Positions 1 to 10,328 are shown, counted from the first letter of the stretch. The stretch: DNA of 64,000 nucleotides from Lacunisphaera limnophila (GCF_001746835.1 NZ_CP016094.1:310001-374000), one strand, 5' to 3'. The notes: a model not told the origin generated them from the sequence alone. Program-made: numbers and translations.

Positions 1-757
<757 letters not shown>

Positions 758-2353
758 TCAGGCCGCGAGCCGCACCCCGAGGCGGCAGACCATCGCCAGC
801 ATGATGCGGATCGAGCGGACGCATTCCTGCGGCAACACGATCTGCCGCGTCTCCGCCCATCCCGCGACCAGCACCCCGCGCACCTGCGCGCCATCACTCA
901 GGGGCAGCAAAACAAACGCCCCCAGTCCGTCCTGCGTCTTCAACCAGTCCGGCAGGTAAGCCATGATCTTTTCCTCGCGGGCGTGGTGGATGATGATGTT
1001 CTCGTTCCGGGCCAAGCACACCCCCAGGACGGTGCGTTCCCCGATGACCACCTGCAGGCCGGAACGACCCTGCAGCACTTGGTACAGGTCACCCCGGCCA
1101 TGCACCAAGGGAAACGCGCGGTTGGCCGCCTCCCCGGCGAACAACAGGCACATGTGTGCGCCGAAACCCCGCTGAACCGTCTCCAACAAGGCCTCATGCA
1201 TGCGGAGGCGAGACATCCCGGGCTGCCGCAGCAGGTCGGTCAGCTGATTTAGGCTGCCGGCCCAGTCGACCGCCGCCAGATTCGCGGCCGGCGCCGGCAT
1301 CCCGTCCGCCTGGGCGGCGGGAACCGCGGGGACCTTCGCGGCGGGCGGCGGCGGCGCGGCGACCACGACGGCCGCGACGGCCGGCGGCACGACCTCCGGC
1401 GGCCGGTTCGGATCAACCGCGTTCCGGCATTTGGTCATGCGGGTCATGATGCGCACCGGCAGGCTCTTCAGGCGGAACACGCTCACAAATTCGTCCAATT
1501 GCTCCTTGGCGACGTCCATCACGTGATGAATTTCCTCATGCAGCCGCGGCAGTGCGTGCTCGTAGCGCCGGGCCAGTTCCAGCGACTTCGCGGCAAAGTC
1601 CGCCGGGTCGCTTCGCGGATCGGTGGTCAGCGCCGACAGCTCGCCGGCAAACGCCGTGAGCGCGCGCATCTGGTCGTCGGGCTTGCTCTCCAGCACCGCA
1701 AAGGTCTCGGGTGGCATCGCCTTGAGGGTCGTGAGGATATCCTCGGGCAGGTTGGCCGCATCGAGCAGCTGGTGTCCCAGCTCCAGTGGGGTCATGCCGA
1801 AGATCCGGCGGTACGCCGCATCGTCCGGCTCGCCCCCCGCCTCGCGCCGCAGCTGGCGGAATTCCTCACCCATGCACGAGGTCAGCACAATCTGGCCGAA
1901 ATTCCTCAGCGAGGCGCACAGGAACGCCTGCTCCTTGTCCAGCGTCGCCCGACCCGCGGCCAGCGCCTGCGCCAGGCAGCCCGCCATCAGCGACTGCGCC
2001 GCATACTCGCGCTGCTCGTCCGGCGAATTGCTCCGCGACACCTGCTCCGCCAGCATCAGCGACATTGCCAGCGTGCGGATCCGGTCATAGCCGATCACAT
2101 GGATCGCCTGGTGCACGGAGGTCACCTTCACGCCATTCGGATTGTACGCGAAGGCGTTGGCCGCCCCGACCACCTTCGCCACGATCAGCGGGTCGCTCTG
2201 GATGACCTCGGCCAGCTCGACGACGGAAACCTGCTGCGAATTGCCGGTGAGCGTGCGCAGGAGTTTCACGATCTCGGGCAACGACGCGATTTGCGCCGAT
2301 TGCATGGCGGATCGCGCCCGATCCATGGTACGGGCGGCTAAGGATGCTTGCAT
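758..2353 (-). CDS. HDOD-domain signalling protein with C-terminal GAF-like domain
   Basis: A 531-residue cytoplasmic protein. Residues about 15-215 form an HDOD domain, a relative of HD phosphohydrolases without the full catalytic set, with the characteristic run ELAEVIQSDPLIVAKVVGAAN followed by VTSVHQAIHVIG. A Pro/Ala-rich linker (about 310-350) leads to a C-terminal region of about 150 residues that looks GAF-like. HDOD proteins usually act as regulatory or scaffold proteins in bacterial signalling. The ATG at 2353 was chosen because GAGGGTG lies just upstream and the longer frame runs into the divergent peptidase gene. The gene is convergent with the helicase gene, without a gap. Confidence 0.85.
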   Translation of the reverse strand: MQASLAARTMDRARSAMQSAQIASLPEIVKLLRTLTGNSQQVSVVELAEVIQSDPLIVAKVVGAANAFAYNPNGVKVTSVHQAIHVIGYDRIRTLAMSLMLAEQVSRSNSPDEQREYAAQSLMAGCLAQALAAGRATLDKEQAFLCASLRNFGQIVLTSCMGEEFRQLRREAGGEPDDAAYRRIFGMTPLELGHQLLDAANLPEDILTTLKAMPPETFAVLESKPDDQMRALTAFAGELSALTTDPRSDPADFAAKSLELARRYEHALPRLHEEIHHVMDVAKEQLDEFVSVFRLKSLPVRIMTRMTKCRNAVDPNRPPEVVPPAVAAVVVAAPPPPAAKVPAVPAAQADGMPAPAANLAAVDWAGSLNQLTDLLRQPGMSRLRMHEALLETVQRGFGAHMCLLFAGEAANRAFPLVHGRGDLYQVLQGRSGLQVVIGERTVLGVCLARNENIIIHHAREEKIMAYLPDWLKTQDGLGAFVLLPLSDGAQVRGVLVAGWAETRQIVLPQECVRSIRIMLAMVCRLGVRLAA

Positions 2354-2560
2354 CACACCCTCACTCGGCACCGGGGCCGGAAAATTTAGCGGGAAACGCG
2401 CTTTCTGCCTGCCTCGCAGGACGATGCCGCCGGTCCGACCGGCCAAAATCTCCGCTTTAAGACAAGGTTTCTCAAAATCCCGCGCTCGACGGCCCGCGAC
2501 GGCCTGCGCTACGTTGCTCCCGCTACGGGCCGCCTGTCGTTCTTGTCTTCTCCCCACCCC

Positions 2561-4576
2561 ATGAACTTGCGTTACCCCGCCTTACTGGCCTGGTCGTTGA
2601 CCCTGGCCGCCTCCCTCCCCGCCGCCGCGCCCGTTGACCTCGCGCGGGTCACCCCGGTCCCCGCCGACCAACCGGTGCCCCTCCAGGACTTCTTCCGCCC
2701 GCGCCTCCTGGCCCAGCCCCGGCTCAACCCCTCCGGCACCCACATCGCCGCCATCGTCACCGCCGGCGAGGACCGCCACCAGCTGCTGGTCTACGGCCTC
2801 GCCGACCAGAAGACCGAGTTCGCCGCCGGCTCGGGCGACAAGGATATCTACGACTTCAGCTGGCTCGACGACCACCGCCTCATCTTCAACCTCGCCGCCC
2901 GCAAGATGTACGGCCTCGGCCTGATGGCCGCCAACGTCGGCCGCCTCTCCGACGGTTATCCGCTGCTGCAATACTACGGCACCAGCCTCATCGCGATCCC
3001 GCCCAAGGACCGGCTGCGGCCCCTGGTCTGGAACCGCTTCGACGCCCTCGACACCCGCCGCGACCTCGGCGCTGCCGTCGTCAACACCGACATCCGCCGT
3101 GGGAACATGATCAACCTCGCCAGTGCCGGCGCGGACCACTCCCTCGCCATCGACGCCCGCGACAACAACGAGCGGCACATCGTCAGCACCTTCCCCACAC
3201 CGGGTCGCGGCCTCACCATCAGCTACCTCGCCGACCGCGAGGGCGCGCTCGCCTTCGCCCTCACCGCCGACCAGGGCGTCTTCGCCCTGCACCGGTTTGC
3301 CGACGGCCAATGGACCCAGTGCCCCGTCGACCTTGATAACATCGACGTCATCACCGCCGGCGACCAGCCCGGCCAGCTCGTCGTCCTCGGCCCCCGCCAG
3401 GAGGGCCAGCCCCGCGCGCTCCAGTACCTGGACGCCGCCACCGGCACCCTCGGCGACGTGCTCCTGCAGGACAAGGCCTACGACTTCAACGGCTGGATCT
3501 ACCGCGATCCCGCCACCCAGGCCATCATCGGCGCCATGTTCGACCGCAACGGCCCGCGCACCGTCTGGTTCAACGAGGACTACCGCGCCCTCCAGAAGGT
3601 CCTCGACGGTTTCTTCCCCGGACTCGTCGTCCGCATCATCGGCAGCAACGAGGCCCAGAATTTCTTCCTCGTCGCCACCTTCTCCGACCGCCAGCCCGTG
3701 ATCTACAACTGGGTCGACCTGGCCAAGCGCACCGCCGGGCTCTTCAAGAATTCCGCCCCGTGGATCGACCCGGCCCGCATGGCGCCAGTGAACATCATCA
3801 AGTTCAAGACCCGCGACGGCCGCGCGCTCGACGCCTACCTCACCCTCCCCGTCGGTGCCACCAAGGCCAATCCCCCGCCCCTCGTCGTCCTTCCCCACGG
3901 CGGCCCCTGGGCGCGTGACCACTGGGGTTTCGACGGCGAGGCCCAGTTCCTCGCCAGCCGCGGCTACGCCGTGCTCAAGCCCAACTACCGCGGCTCCACC
4001 GGCATCAACTGGCTGTTTCCCCAGGAGGATGAATGGGACTTCGCGAAGATGCACCACGACATCACCGATGCCACCAAGACGATGATCGCCTCGGGCCTCA
4101 TCGATCCCGACCGCATCGGCATCATGGGCGCCTCCTTCGGCGGCTACCTCGCCATCTCCGGCGTCGTGAACGAACCCGGCCTCTACCGCTGCGCCATCAC
4201 CAACGCGGGCGTTTTCGACTGGGAGCAACAGGTCAAGAACTCCAAGTACGGGCAGTATGACTCCCCCATCTTCGGCCGCCTCATCCGCAAGCTCGGCGAC
4301 CCGAAGACGCAGCCGGAAAAATTCGCCGCCATCTCCCCCGGCCGCCAGGCCGACCGCATCCGCGTCCCGGTCTTCGTCGCCGGCGGCAAGGACGACCAGA
4401 CCGTCGAGATCAACCAGTCGCGCGACCTCATCGCTGCCCTCGCCCGCAACGGCGTGCCCCACGAGACCCTCCTCGTCGGCGACGAGGGCCACGGCATGGG
4501 CCACCTCGACAACCAGGTCGAGCTCTACGGCCGCATCGAGGCCTTCCTCGCCAAACACCTCATGCCGAAGAAGTGA
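2561..4576 (+). CDS. secreted S9-family prolyl oligopeptidase
   Basis: A 671-residue exported serine peptidase (alpha/beta hydrolase, S9 family). An N-terminal signal peptide (LLAWSLTLAASLPAAA) is followed by a beta-propeller-like region to about residue 400 and then the catalytic domain. The nucleophile is Ser525 in GASFGG. The Asp is likely in GGKDDQ (611-612) and the His in GDEGHG (644). HGGPW and NYRGSTG are typical oxyanion and strand motifs. The family cleaves short peptides, often after proline or with dipeptidyl/acylaminoacyl specificity; the exact substrate is unknown. ATG 2561 gives a clean signal peptide. It is transcribed alone, divergent from the HDOD gene. Confidence 0.92.
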   Translation: MNLRYPALLAWSLTLAASLPAAAPVDLARVTPVPADQPVPLQDFFRPRLLAQPRLNPSGTHIAAIVTAGEDRHQLLVYGLADQKTEFAAGSGDKDIYDFSWLDDHRLIFNLAARKMYGLGLMAANVGRLSDGYPLLQYYGTSLIAIPPKDRLRPLVWNRFDALDTRRDLGAAVVNTDIRRGNMINLASAGADHSLAIDARDNNERHIVSTFPTPGRGLTISYLADREGALAFALTADQGVFALHRFADGQWTQCPVDLDNIDVITAGDQPGQLVVLGPRQEGQPRALQYLDAATGTLGDVLLQDKAYDFNGWIYRDPATQAIIGAMFDRNGPRTVWFNEDYRALQKVLDGFFPGLVVRIIGSNEAQNFFLVATFSDRQPVIYNWVDLAKRTAGLFKNSAPWIDPARMAPVNIIKFKTRDGRALDAYLTLPVGATKANPPPLVVLPHGGPWARDHWGFDGEAQFLASRGYAVLKPNYRGSTGINWLFPQEDEWDFAKMHHDITDATKTMIASGLIDPDRIGIMGASFGGYLAISGVVNEPGLYRCAITNAGVFDWEQQVKNSKYGQYDSPIFGRLIRKLGDPKTQPEKFAAISPGRQADRIRVPVFVAGGKDDQTVEINQSRDLIAALARNGVPHETLLVGDEGHGMGHLDNQVELYGRIEAFLAKHLMPKK

Positions 4577-4778
4577 GGGTGGAGCCCGCGCTCCGCGCGG
4601 GCTGGCCCGGAGCCACGGCGACCCCGCTGTGGCCTTCTTGGAGGCGGGGTGCCCCCACCCCGCGAGCCCGGCTAGGCGGGCCCGTACGCGAGAAAACAAG
4701 GCCAGGCCCTCAGGCCCAGACCCGTCTCTCCACCCCAAACCAACAACTAACAACCAACAACCGCGCGGCGCGCCGCGC
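4577..4778. repeat. intergenic repeat patchwork between convergent genes
   Basis: No gene seen. It holds a copy of the GCCACGGCGACCCCG / GTGGCCTTC hairpin (4612-4637; others at 10373 and 22544), a G/C-rich palindromic stretch, and the low-complexity tract AACAACTAACAACCAACAAC at 4738-4762, which recurs at 56363-56390. Confidence 0.6.
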
Positions 4779-5921
4779 TCACCGGTCGTACACCTTGTCC
4801 GCGTTCACCCACGGCGTCACCTTGTCCAACGCGGGATAAATCGCCCGGCGCAGCTTCAGGAAATTGATCGAGCCGCTCTCGCGGTAAAGCACCTCGCCAC
4901 CCGGCCCGATCAGCAGCGTGTACGGCAGCTCGCCGTTCCACTCCTTGTCGAAGGCCTCGATGAAGGCGTACTTGTCGGTCTCGCCGAAGATCAGGTTGCG
5001 GCCGGAGGACTTGTGCTCCTTCAGGAACGCCAGCACCTTCGCCTCCTCGTCGGGGAACTGCGCGGCGACCGTCACCATCTCGAAGCCGCGGTGGCGGAAA
5101 CGCAGGTTCTGCTCGATCAGCTCGTCGAACTCCGACACGCAGGGGCCGCACCAGGTGGCCCAGAAATTCACCAGCCGCAGCTTGCCCGAGTCGGCGTTCG
5201 CGCGCAGCGCCTTGATGCCGGCCACGTCCACCTTCTCCAGGCTGACCGGCTCCTTGGCCACCTTGGCGCGCCAGCGGAGGTTGTCCTCCACCTTGTCTTT
5301 CCACTTCACGGAGCAGCCGAAGACCCGCGTCGACGTGATCGCCGGCGCCCGGCCCGCCAGCACCGCGTCGAGCGCGTCCCGCGTGTCGTGCACGTTCGCC
5401 AGGTCCTCGCGCTCCGAGTTGTCGATGCGCCCCTGGAAGGCGAGCTTCCGGTCCGCGTCGAAGATATAGACGTGCGGCGTGGCGATCGCGCCGAACTTCA
5501 GGGTCAGCGCCTGCGTCTCGCCGTCGTCGAGATACGGGAAATTCCACTGGTGGTCCCGGTGGCGGATCACCATCTCCTCAAACGTGTCGCCCAGGTCACC
5601 GTAGCCCTGCTCGTCGAGCCGGACCGCCGCGGCGTGGTTGGGATTGATCGCCACGACCGCGACGCCTTTCGGACCGTATTCCGCCGTGAGCCGCTTCAGG
5701 CGCGCCTCATAGGCCTGCGCCGTGGGGCAGTGGTTGCAGGTGAAGACGACCATCAGCACCTTCGCGGCGGCAAAATCCGCCGGCGTGTAGGTTTTGCCGT
5801 CCACCCCGGGCAGCGCGAAATCGGGCAGCGGGGCGCCGATCGGCAACACCGGCGGGTTGGTGGCGGCCGTGGCGCCGACGGCGGCGAGCAGCAACAGGCA
5901 GGAATAAAGAAATGAACGCAT
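4779..5921 (-). CDS. exported protein with two thioredoxin-fold domains
   Basis: A 380-residue protein with a signal peptide (MRSFLYSCLLLLAAVGATA). Domain 1 (about 25-195) is redoxin/AhpC-like with C62-N-H-C65 (TCNHCPTAQAY). Domain 2 (about 230-378) is TlpA/ResA-like with C258-G-P-C261 (WATWCGPC). Both motifs could be redox-active, so the protein may pass electrons between its own domains in the periplasm. The joining of a CNHC redoxin to a WCGPC thioredoxin is known from verrucomicrobial and planctomycete proteins. ATG 5921 was chosen over an upstream TTG because it starts the signal peptide. The substrate is unknown. Confidence 0.85.
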   Translation of the reverse strand: MRSFLYSCLLLLAAVGATAATNPPVLPIGAPLPDFALPGVDGKTYTPADFAAAKVLMVVFTCNHCPTAQAYEARLKRLTAEYGPKGVAVVAINPNHAAAVRLDEQGYGDLGDTFEEMVIRHRDHQWNFPYLDDGETQALTLKFGAIATPHVYIFDADRKLAFQGRIDNSEREDLANVHDTRDALDAVLAGRAPAITSTRVFGCSVKWKDKVEDNLRWRAKVAKEPVSLEKVDVAGIKALRANADSGKLRLVNFWATWCGPCVSEFDELIEQNLRFRHRGFEMVTVAAQFPDEEAKVLAFLKEHKSSGRNLIFGETDKYAFIEAFDKEWNGELPYTLLIGPGGEVLYRESGSINFLKLRRAIYPALDKVTPWVNADKVYDR

Positions 5922-5951
5922 GGAGGTGGGGGTTTGGGATGACAAAAAGGA

Positions 5952-7058
5952 TCAGGGCCGGCCCGGTTGGTAACGCACGTACGCGATCCGCGTGCCGTCC
6001 GGCGACCAGCTCGGCGGACTGAGCGGCCCGTGCCCCGCCTCCAGCTTCACCAGGGTGCGCGCCTCGCCGCCGTGCACCGGCGCGACGCCCAGCAGCACGT
6101 CGCCGGCGACCAGGGACAGAAAAGCCACCTGCGCCCCATCGGGCGAAATCTGCGCGAAGAGCCGGTCCGGGTTGAAACCGGCCGGACGGCCCGGCGCTGC
6201 CGGCGCGGGCCCCTCTTCCACCGGCCGGCTCCCGGCCCCGAGCTCAAGCCGGTGGCGCCGGCCGCCCCCGTTGAATCGGATCGCGCGGCCCCCGTCCGCC
6301 CACGCGGGGGCCTCAACCACCTCGCTCGTGTGCCACACGCTGCGCCGGTCGCCCGAGGCGACGTAGACAAACTCCAGCGAGCTGCGCACCGCCGTGACCT
6401 CCGCCGAGGGCGGGCCGATCACCACGTTGGAAAAAACCGCCGTCTCGAACGCCGCGTCGTTGTGCGCGCAGACGCCGATGCCGAGATAAAACGGCCCCGC
6501 GAAGGGCAGGCGCGTCGAGCAGCCCGAGGGTCGCAGTACACTATCCTCCCCGGCCAGTGACATGTAAACATAGTCCCCGACCTTTTCGATCCGCAGGCGC
6601 TTCGGGGCGGTGATCGCGGTCTGCACCTCGTGGGTGACCTCCCCCGCCGTCTCGCGAAATTGTAGCGAGGTCAGCCCGTCGCCGTGCACGGCGACATCGG
6701 CATAGGCCGCATCGGGCGCCAACGACTGGCGGATCATGAGCACGGCCTTGCGGTGCGGATCGCCGCCGGTCCCGGCGAAGGCGATGTCGGTCGCCAGCGC
6801 GATGTCACCCTCGACCTGGGTCCACACCAAATGAAAGGCATCGTTGCGGAACCACATGTTGGTCCCGCCGCCCCCGACGGTGTAGGTCTTCGCCTGCTCA
6901 TCGTATGCGACAGTGCCCGCGTGCCGCGGCGCCCCGATGTCCGTGTGGTCCGCGAACTGGCCGAGCCGGCCTTCGTGCGCTCCCAACCCGGCGGACCAAA
7001 GCAGCCCGGCAAAGAGGATCACGACGACCCGGGTGGGGTGCAGCAGGGGGGTAAGCAC
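5952..7058 (-). CDS. secreted protein with lectin-like N-terminal domain and C-terminal PD40/WD40-like repeats
   Basis: About 368 residues from a GTG start that places a hydrophobic signal (RVVVILFAGLLWSAGLGAHEG) at the N-terminus. A longer frame is open but would run into the divergent mannanase gene. Residues about 30-225 form a beta-rich region of the concanavalin/DUF1349 type (GTNMWFRNDAFHLVW, AVLMIRQSL, DYVYMSLAG). The C-terminus has TolB/PD40-type repeats (FAQISPDGAQVAFLS, PSWSPDGTRIAYVRY). Such proteins bind polymers or cell-surface partners; no catalytic motif was seen. Its divergent position next to the GH26 gene hints at a role in polysaccharide use, as inference only. Confidence 0.7.
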   Translation of the reverse strand: MLTPLLHPTRVVVILFAGLLWSAGLGAHEGRLGQFADHTDIGAPRHAGTVAYDEQAKTYTVGGGGTNMWFRNDAFHLVWTQVEGDIALATDIAFAGTGGDPHRKAVLMIRQSLAPDAAYADVAVHGDGLTSLQFRETAGEVTHEVQTAITAPKRLRIEKVGDYVYMSLAGEDSVLRPSGCSTRLPFAGPFYLGIGVCAHNDAAFETAVFSNVVIGPPSAEVTAVRSSLEFVYVASGDRRSVWHTSEVVEAPAWADGGRAIRFNGGGRRHRLELGAGSRPVEEGPAPAAPGRPAGFNPDRLFAQISPDGAQVAFLSLVAGDVLLGVAPVHGGEARTLVKLEAGHGPLSPPSWSPDGTRIAYVRYQPGRP

Positions 7059-7153
7059 CCGACGAGCAAAGCCATCCTGCGCCCACGTGCAAGCCGGGCC
7101 GTCATATTTGCGGGCCGGGTTGCACGCGGGCTGAACCTGACCACACTGCCCGC

Positions 7154-8191
7154 ATGCTTTCACGTCACCCCACCGTGCTGCTGGTCCTCGCTCTCGCTTT
7201 CACCGCCGCCCGCGCCGCGGATCCGACCGCGCCGGCCGATCCGGACCTGAATCCCCGCGGCCGCGCCATCCTCTCGTGGTTTCAACAACTCTCGGCCGGC
7301 TCCGAGCTTAGACTCGTCTCCGGCCAGTTCGCCGGCTGGAGCGGCAGCGCCAGTATCGGCGAACTCGGCCGCATCCACGCCGCCACCGGCCGCTGGCCGG
7401 TCATGATCGGGCTCGATTACTGCGGCTGGGACAAGGGCGAGGCCCTGCTCGACGTCCGCCAGCCCAACCAGCTCGCCACCGCATACTGGCAGGCCGGCGG
7501 CCTCGTGAACCTCTCCTGGCACGCGCCCAATCCCTCGAAGCCTAACGGCGGCGGCCTCAAGGAACGCGGCATGGATCTCGCCACCGTCCTCACGCCCGGC
7601 GCCACGCACGACCGCTGGATGAAGTACCTCGATGCCGTGGCCGCCGGCCTGCAGGAACTTCAGGCCGCCGGGGTCGTCGTCATCTGGCGCCCGCTCCACG
7701 AGATGAACGGCGGCTGGTTCTGGTGGGGCGCGCAGGATCCCGCCACCTTCATCGCCGTCTGGCGCCACATGTTCGACTACCTCACGCAGACCAAAAAACT
7801 GCACAATCTGATCTGGGCCTACAGCCCGAACCACGGCCAGAAACCCGCCGACGCCTACTACCCCGGCGACGCCTACGTCGACCTCGTCGGCCTCGACGCC
7901 TACACCGACCACATCAACCCCGACAAGATCATCGGCTTCGAACGCTACGCCGGCATCCGGAAGCCGATCGGCCTCACCGAATACGGCCCGCACGGCGCCT
8001 CGAAGCCCCCCGGCGACTACGACTACCGCCGCCTCCTCGACGGCATCGAGAAAAACTTTCCGCAGCTCCGCCACTTCCTGGTCTGGAACGAAAAATGGAA
8101 TCCCGCCTCGAACCACTTCGCCCGGGAATTCTACAACGACCCGCGCGTCCTCACCCGCGAGACCATGCCCCCCGGCCTGGCCGGCCCCTGA
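7154..8191 (+). CDS. secreted GH26 beta-mannanase
   Basis: A 345-residue glycoside hydrolase of family 26 with a signal peptide ending near AARAAD. The family cleaves beta-1,4-mannosidic bonds by a retaining mechanism. The acid/base is Glu183 in RPLHEMNGGWFWWG and the nucleophile Glu276 in GLTEYGPHG. VNLSWHAPN and WAYSPNHG are also typical. Length fits a single catalytic module with no carbohydrate-binding domain. The start is the ATG shared with the signal peptide, 95 bp from the divergent lectin/PD40-like gene. Activity on beta-1,3-xylan or mixed glucans also exists in GH26, so mannan is the likeliest but not the only substrate. Confidence 0.93.
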   Translation: MLSRHPTVLLVLALAFTAARAADPTAPADPDLNPRGRAILSWFQQLSAGSELRLVSGQFAGWSGSASIGELGRIHAATGRWPVMIGLDYCGWDKGEALLDVRQPNQLATAYWQAGGLVNLSWHAPNPSKPNGGGLKERGMDLATVLTPGATHDRWMKYLDAVAAGLQELQAAGVVVIWRPLHEMNGGWFWWGAQDPATFIAVWRHMFDYLTQTKKLHNLIWAYSPNHGQKPADAYYPGDAYVDLVGLDAYTDHINPDKIIGFERYAGIRKPIGLTEYGPHGASKPPGDYDYRRLLDGIEKNFPQLRHFLVWNEKWNPASNHFAREFYNDPRVLTRETMPPGLAGP

Positions 8192-8282
8192 CCGGGTTCC
8201 CTATCGCCCGCTGTGGGCCAGCGAACTTGCTCGCGCTCCGAACCGCCCTTGCCCGTCCGCCCCTCGTCGCTACACTCCCCGC

Positions 8283-9173
8283 ATGAAACGCCCCGCCGTT
8301 CTCGCCACCCTCTTCCTCGCCTCGCTCCTCGCCGCCCCGCTCGCCGCCGACGACTACCTCGCCTCCGTCGAGGCCTGGCGCACCCGCCGCCTCGACGGCC
8401 TGACGCGGGCCGACGGCTGGCTCGCCCTCATCGGTCGCCACCCGCTGGAGGTCGGGATCTGGTCGGTCGGCACCGACCCCACCAACGCCATCCGCCTCGC
8501 CGCCGGCCCGGCCCGGCTCGGCACCGTCACCCGCACCGGCGACAACACCATCACCTTCGCCCTCGCCGACGACGTGGACGCCAGCATCGACGGCACCACC
8601 GCCCGCACCGCGCCGCTCGTCTACGGCGGCACCGGCAAGCCCACCTACGTCCGCAGCGGCACCATCAATTTCTACATCCTCGAATCCTCGGGCCAATTTT
8701 TCCTGCGCGTGCGCGATAGCGAGGCCCCGCGCCGCAAAAATTTCGCCGGCATCGCCATCTGGCCCGTCGACCCCGCCTGGCGCATCGAGGCCGACTGGGT
8801 CCCCTTTGATCCGCCGCGCCAGCTCCCCATCACCAACATCGTCGGTCTCACGCAGGATGCCGCCTGCCCCGGCAAGGCCGTCTTCACGCACGAGGGCCGC
8901 ACCTACGAGTTGCTGCCCCTCCAGGAAACCCCGGAGTCGCGCCTCTTTTTCATTCTGACCGACACGACCGCCGGCGAGGAAACCTACGGCGCCGGCCGCT
9001 TCCTCTACGCCGACCCGCCGCGCGACGGCAAAGTGGTCCTCGACTTCAATCAGGTCTACAACCCGCCCTGCGCCTTCTCCCCCTTCACCACCTGCCCGCT
9101 CCCGCCCAAAGAGAACGTTCTGCCTTTCGCCTTGCGGGCTGGGGAAAAGAAATATCGGGGAGACTCCCACTAA
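8283..9173 (+). CDS. secreted DUF1684 protein
   Basis: A 296-residue exported protein (signal peptide ending LAAPLAADDY). It carries DUF1684 features: the early EAWRTRRLDGLTRADGWLAL segment and the C-terminal block VLDFNQVYNPPCAFSPFTTCPLPPKEN. The family is widespread in Bacteria and has no established function. The end is odd. A second, diverged version of the last residues (PKEYVLPFPLRAGEKK) follows about 75 bp downstream in another frame, after a repeat, as if the 3' end had been duplicated or replaced. The coding frame used here is complete and ends RGDSH. Confidence 0.85.
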   Translation: MKRPAVLATLFLASLLAAPLAADDYLASVEAWRTRRLDGLTRADGWLALIGRHPLEVGIWSVGTDPTNAIRLAAGPARLGTVTRTGDNTITFALADDVDASIDGTTARTAPLVYGGTGKPTYVRSGTINFYILESSGQFFLRVRDSEAPRRKNFAGIAIWPVDPAWRIEADWVPFDPPRQLPITNIVGLTQDAACPGKAVFTHEGRTYELLPLQETPESRLFFILTDTTAGEETYGAGRFLYADPPRDGKVVLDFNQVYNPPCAFSPFTTCPLPPKENVLPFALRAGEKKYRGDSH

Positions 9174-9182
9174 CCTGCTCGC

Positions 9183-9277
9183 CGCGCCGTAGCCCCGGCG
9201 GAGGCGGGCCCCCGAAGGAATACGTCCTCCCCTTCCCCCTCCGCGCCGGCGAGAAGAAAGACGAGGGCACCCTGTAA
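9183..9277 (+). other. repeat followed by a relic of the DUF1684 3' end
   Basis: The segment starts with a GCGCCGTAGCCCC repeat. From about 9212 it then encodes PKEYVLPFPLRAGEKK and a TAA at 9275-9277 in a different frame from the preceding gene. This matches the gene's own C-terminus (PKENVLPFALRAGEKK) at protein level, with many synonymous differences. Confidence 0.7.
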
Positions 9278-9302
9278 GCCGGTTCAGTGATTGGGCACGG
9301 AC

Positions 9303-9369
9303 GTCGCGCGCGACGACCCCGCAACCGCCGGCCACCCGGCCAAACAGGATTGCCAGCCCCCTGTTTTGG
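9303..9369 (+). promoter_or_regulatory. structured leader upstream of the PEP-CTERM gene
   Basis: Contains the self-complementary CGTCGCGCGCGACG and a hairpin CCAAACAGG / CCTGTTTTGG (arms 9340-9348 and 9360-9369). It lies 45 bp before the ATG at 9414. It could act as an attenuator or as the terminator of the upstream unit; no known riboswitch was recognised. Confidence 0.35.
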
Positions 9370-9413
9370 CTTCTATCTCCGGCGTCCCCACCCAAGCCCA
9401 ACCCGCCCTCATC

Positions 9414-10328
9414 ATGCGCCGCTTCCTGCTTGTCTGCTCCCTCCTCGCCGCGGCCATCACCGCCCCGGCGCAGCTGACCTTCGTCTTCGACTACACCTAC
9501 GACACGGGTAGCTTTTTCAGCGGCGGCAACATCGGCAACCGCACCTACCTCGAGGCCGCAGGTACCTACCTGAGCAATTATATATCCGGCACCACCCTCA
9601 ACGCCATCACACCGGGCGGCGGGAATTCTTGGAACGCCGATACGTTCCACCCGGGCACGGGTGATAATCAGGTCCTCGGGAACATCAGCATCGCCGCCAA
9701 CACCATCTTGGTCTTCGCGGGGGGCTACGATCTCGGCGGTTCGACCCTCGGCGTGGGCGGTGGCGGCGGCTACGGCGTCACCGGCACGCAGCCATGGCTT
9801 GATGCCATCAGCTACCGCGGGAACGGATCCTTTAGCATGCCCTGGGGCGGCAGCATCGCCTTCGACAGTTCCGGCACCTCGTGGCACTTCGACAGCGACA
9901 CCTCCACCACCGAGACCTTCACCGGCCAGTCCGACTTCTTCTCTGTGGCTGTACACGAGCTGATGCATCTGGTCGGCGTCGGCACCAACGCGACCTGGGA
10001 CAGCCTGATTTCCGGCACGTCGCCGACCTCCACCTTCACCGGCGCCGCGAGCGTCGCGGAAAACGGCGGCGTCATCCTGCTCGACCCGGGCGAGGGCCAT
10101 TGGGTCAACGGCACCATGAGCACCATCGCCGGCACGGCCACCCCCCAGGAAACCCTCATGGACCCATCCATCGTCATCGGCACCCGCAAGTATCTCACCG
10201 ATCTCGATCTGGCGGCCCTGCAGGACCTCGGCTACACCGTCACCGCCGTGCCCGAGCCCGCCACCATCGCCGCGCTCTTCGGCCTCGCCGCGATGCTGAG
10301 TGTGATCCGCCGCCGTCGCACTTCCTGA
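9414..10328 (+). CDS. PEP-CTERM-anchored zinc metalloprotease-like protein
   Basis: A 304-residue secreted protein. A signal peptide (FLLVCSLLAAAITAPAQ) comes first, then a Gly/Ser/Thr-rich beta body. The zinc motif H181-E-L-M-H185 lies in AVHELMHLVGVG. The end is VPEPATIAALFGLAAMLSVIRRRR, a PEP-CTERM signal (VPEP, hydrophobic helix, Arg cluster) processed by exosortase. The canonical third metzincin histidine (HExxHxxGxxH) is absent: the sequence reads GVGTN, so the third ligand may be elsewhere, for example in EGHWVNG. The catalytic Glu182 is present. Likely an exported surface peptidase. ATG 9414 was chosen for the signal peptide. Confidence 0.8.
   Translation: MRRFLLVCSLLAAAITAPAQLTFVFDYTYDTGSFFSGGNIGNRTYLEAAGTYLSNYISGTTLNAITPGGGNSWNADTFHPGTGDNQVLGNISIAANTILVFAGGYDLGGSTLGVGGGGGYGVTGTQPWLDAISYRGNGSFSMPWGGSIAFDSSGTSWHFDSDTSTTETFTGQSDFFSVAVHELMHLVGVGTNATWDSLISGTSPTSTFTGAASVAENGGVILLDPGEGHWVNGTMSTIAGTATPQETLMDPSIVIGTRKYLTDLDLAALQDLGYTVTAVPEPATIAALFGLAAMLSVIRRRRTS

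Noticed and set aside
2582-4753. Very long open frame on the minus strand opposite the S9 peptidase
   Set aside because: It is Val/Gly/Ala/Asp-rich without any domain motif, as expected antisense to a G/C-rich gene. The + strand gene has full catalytic motifs.
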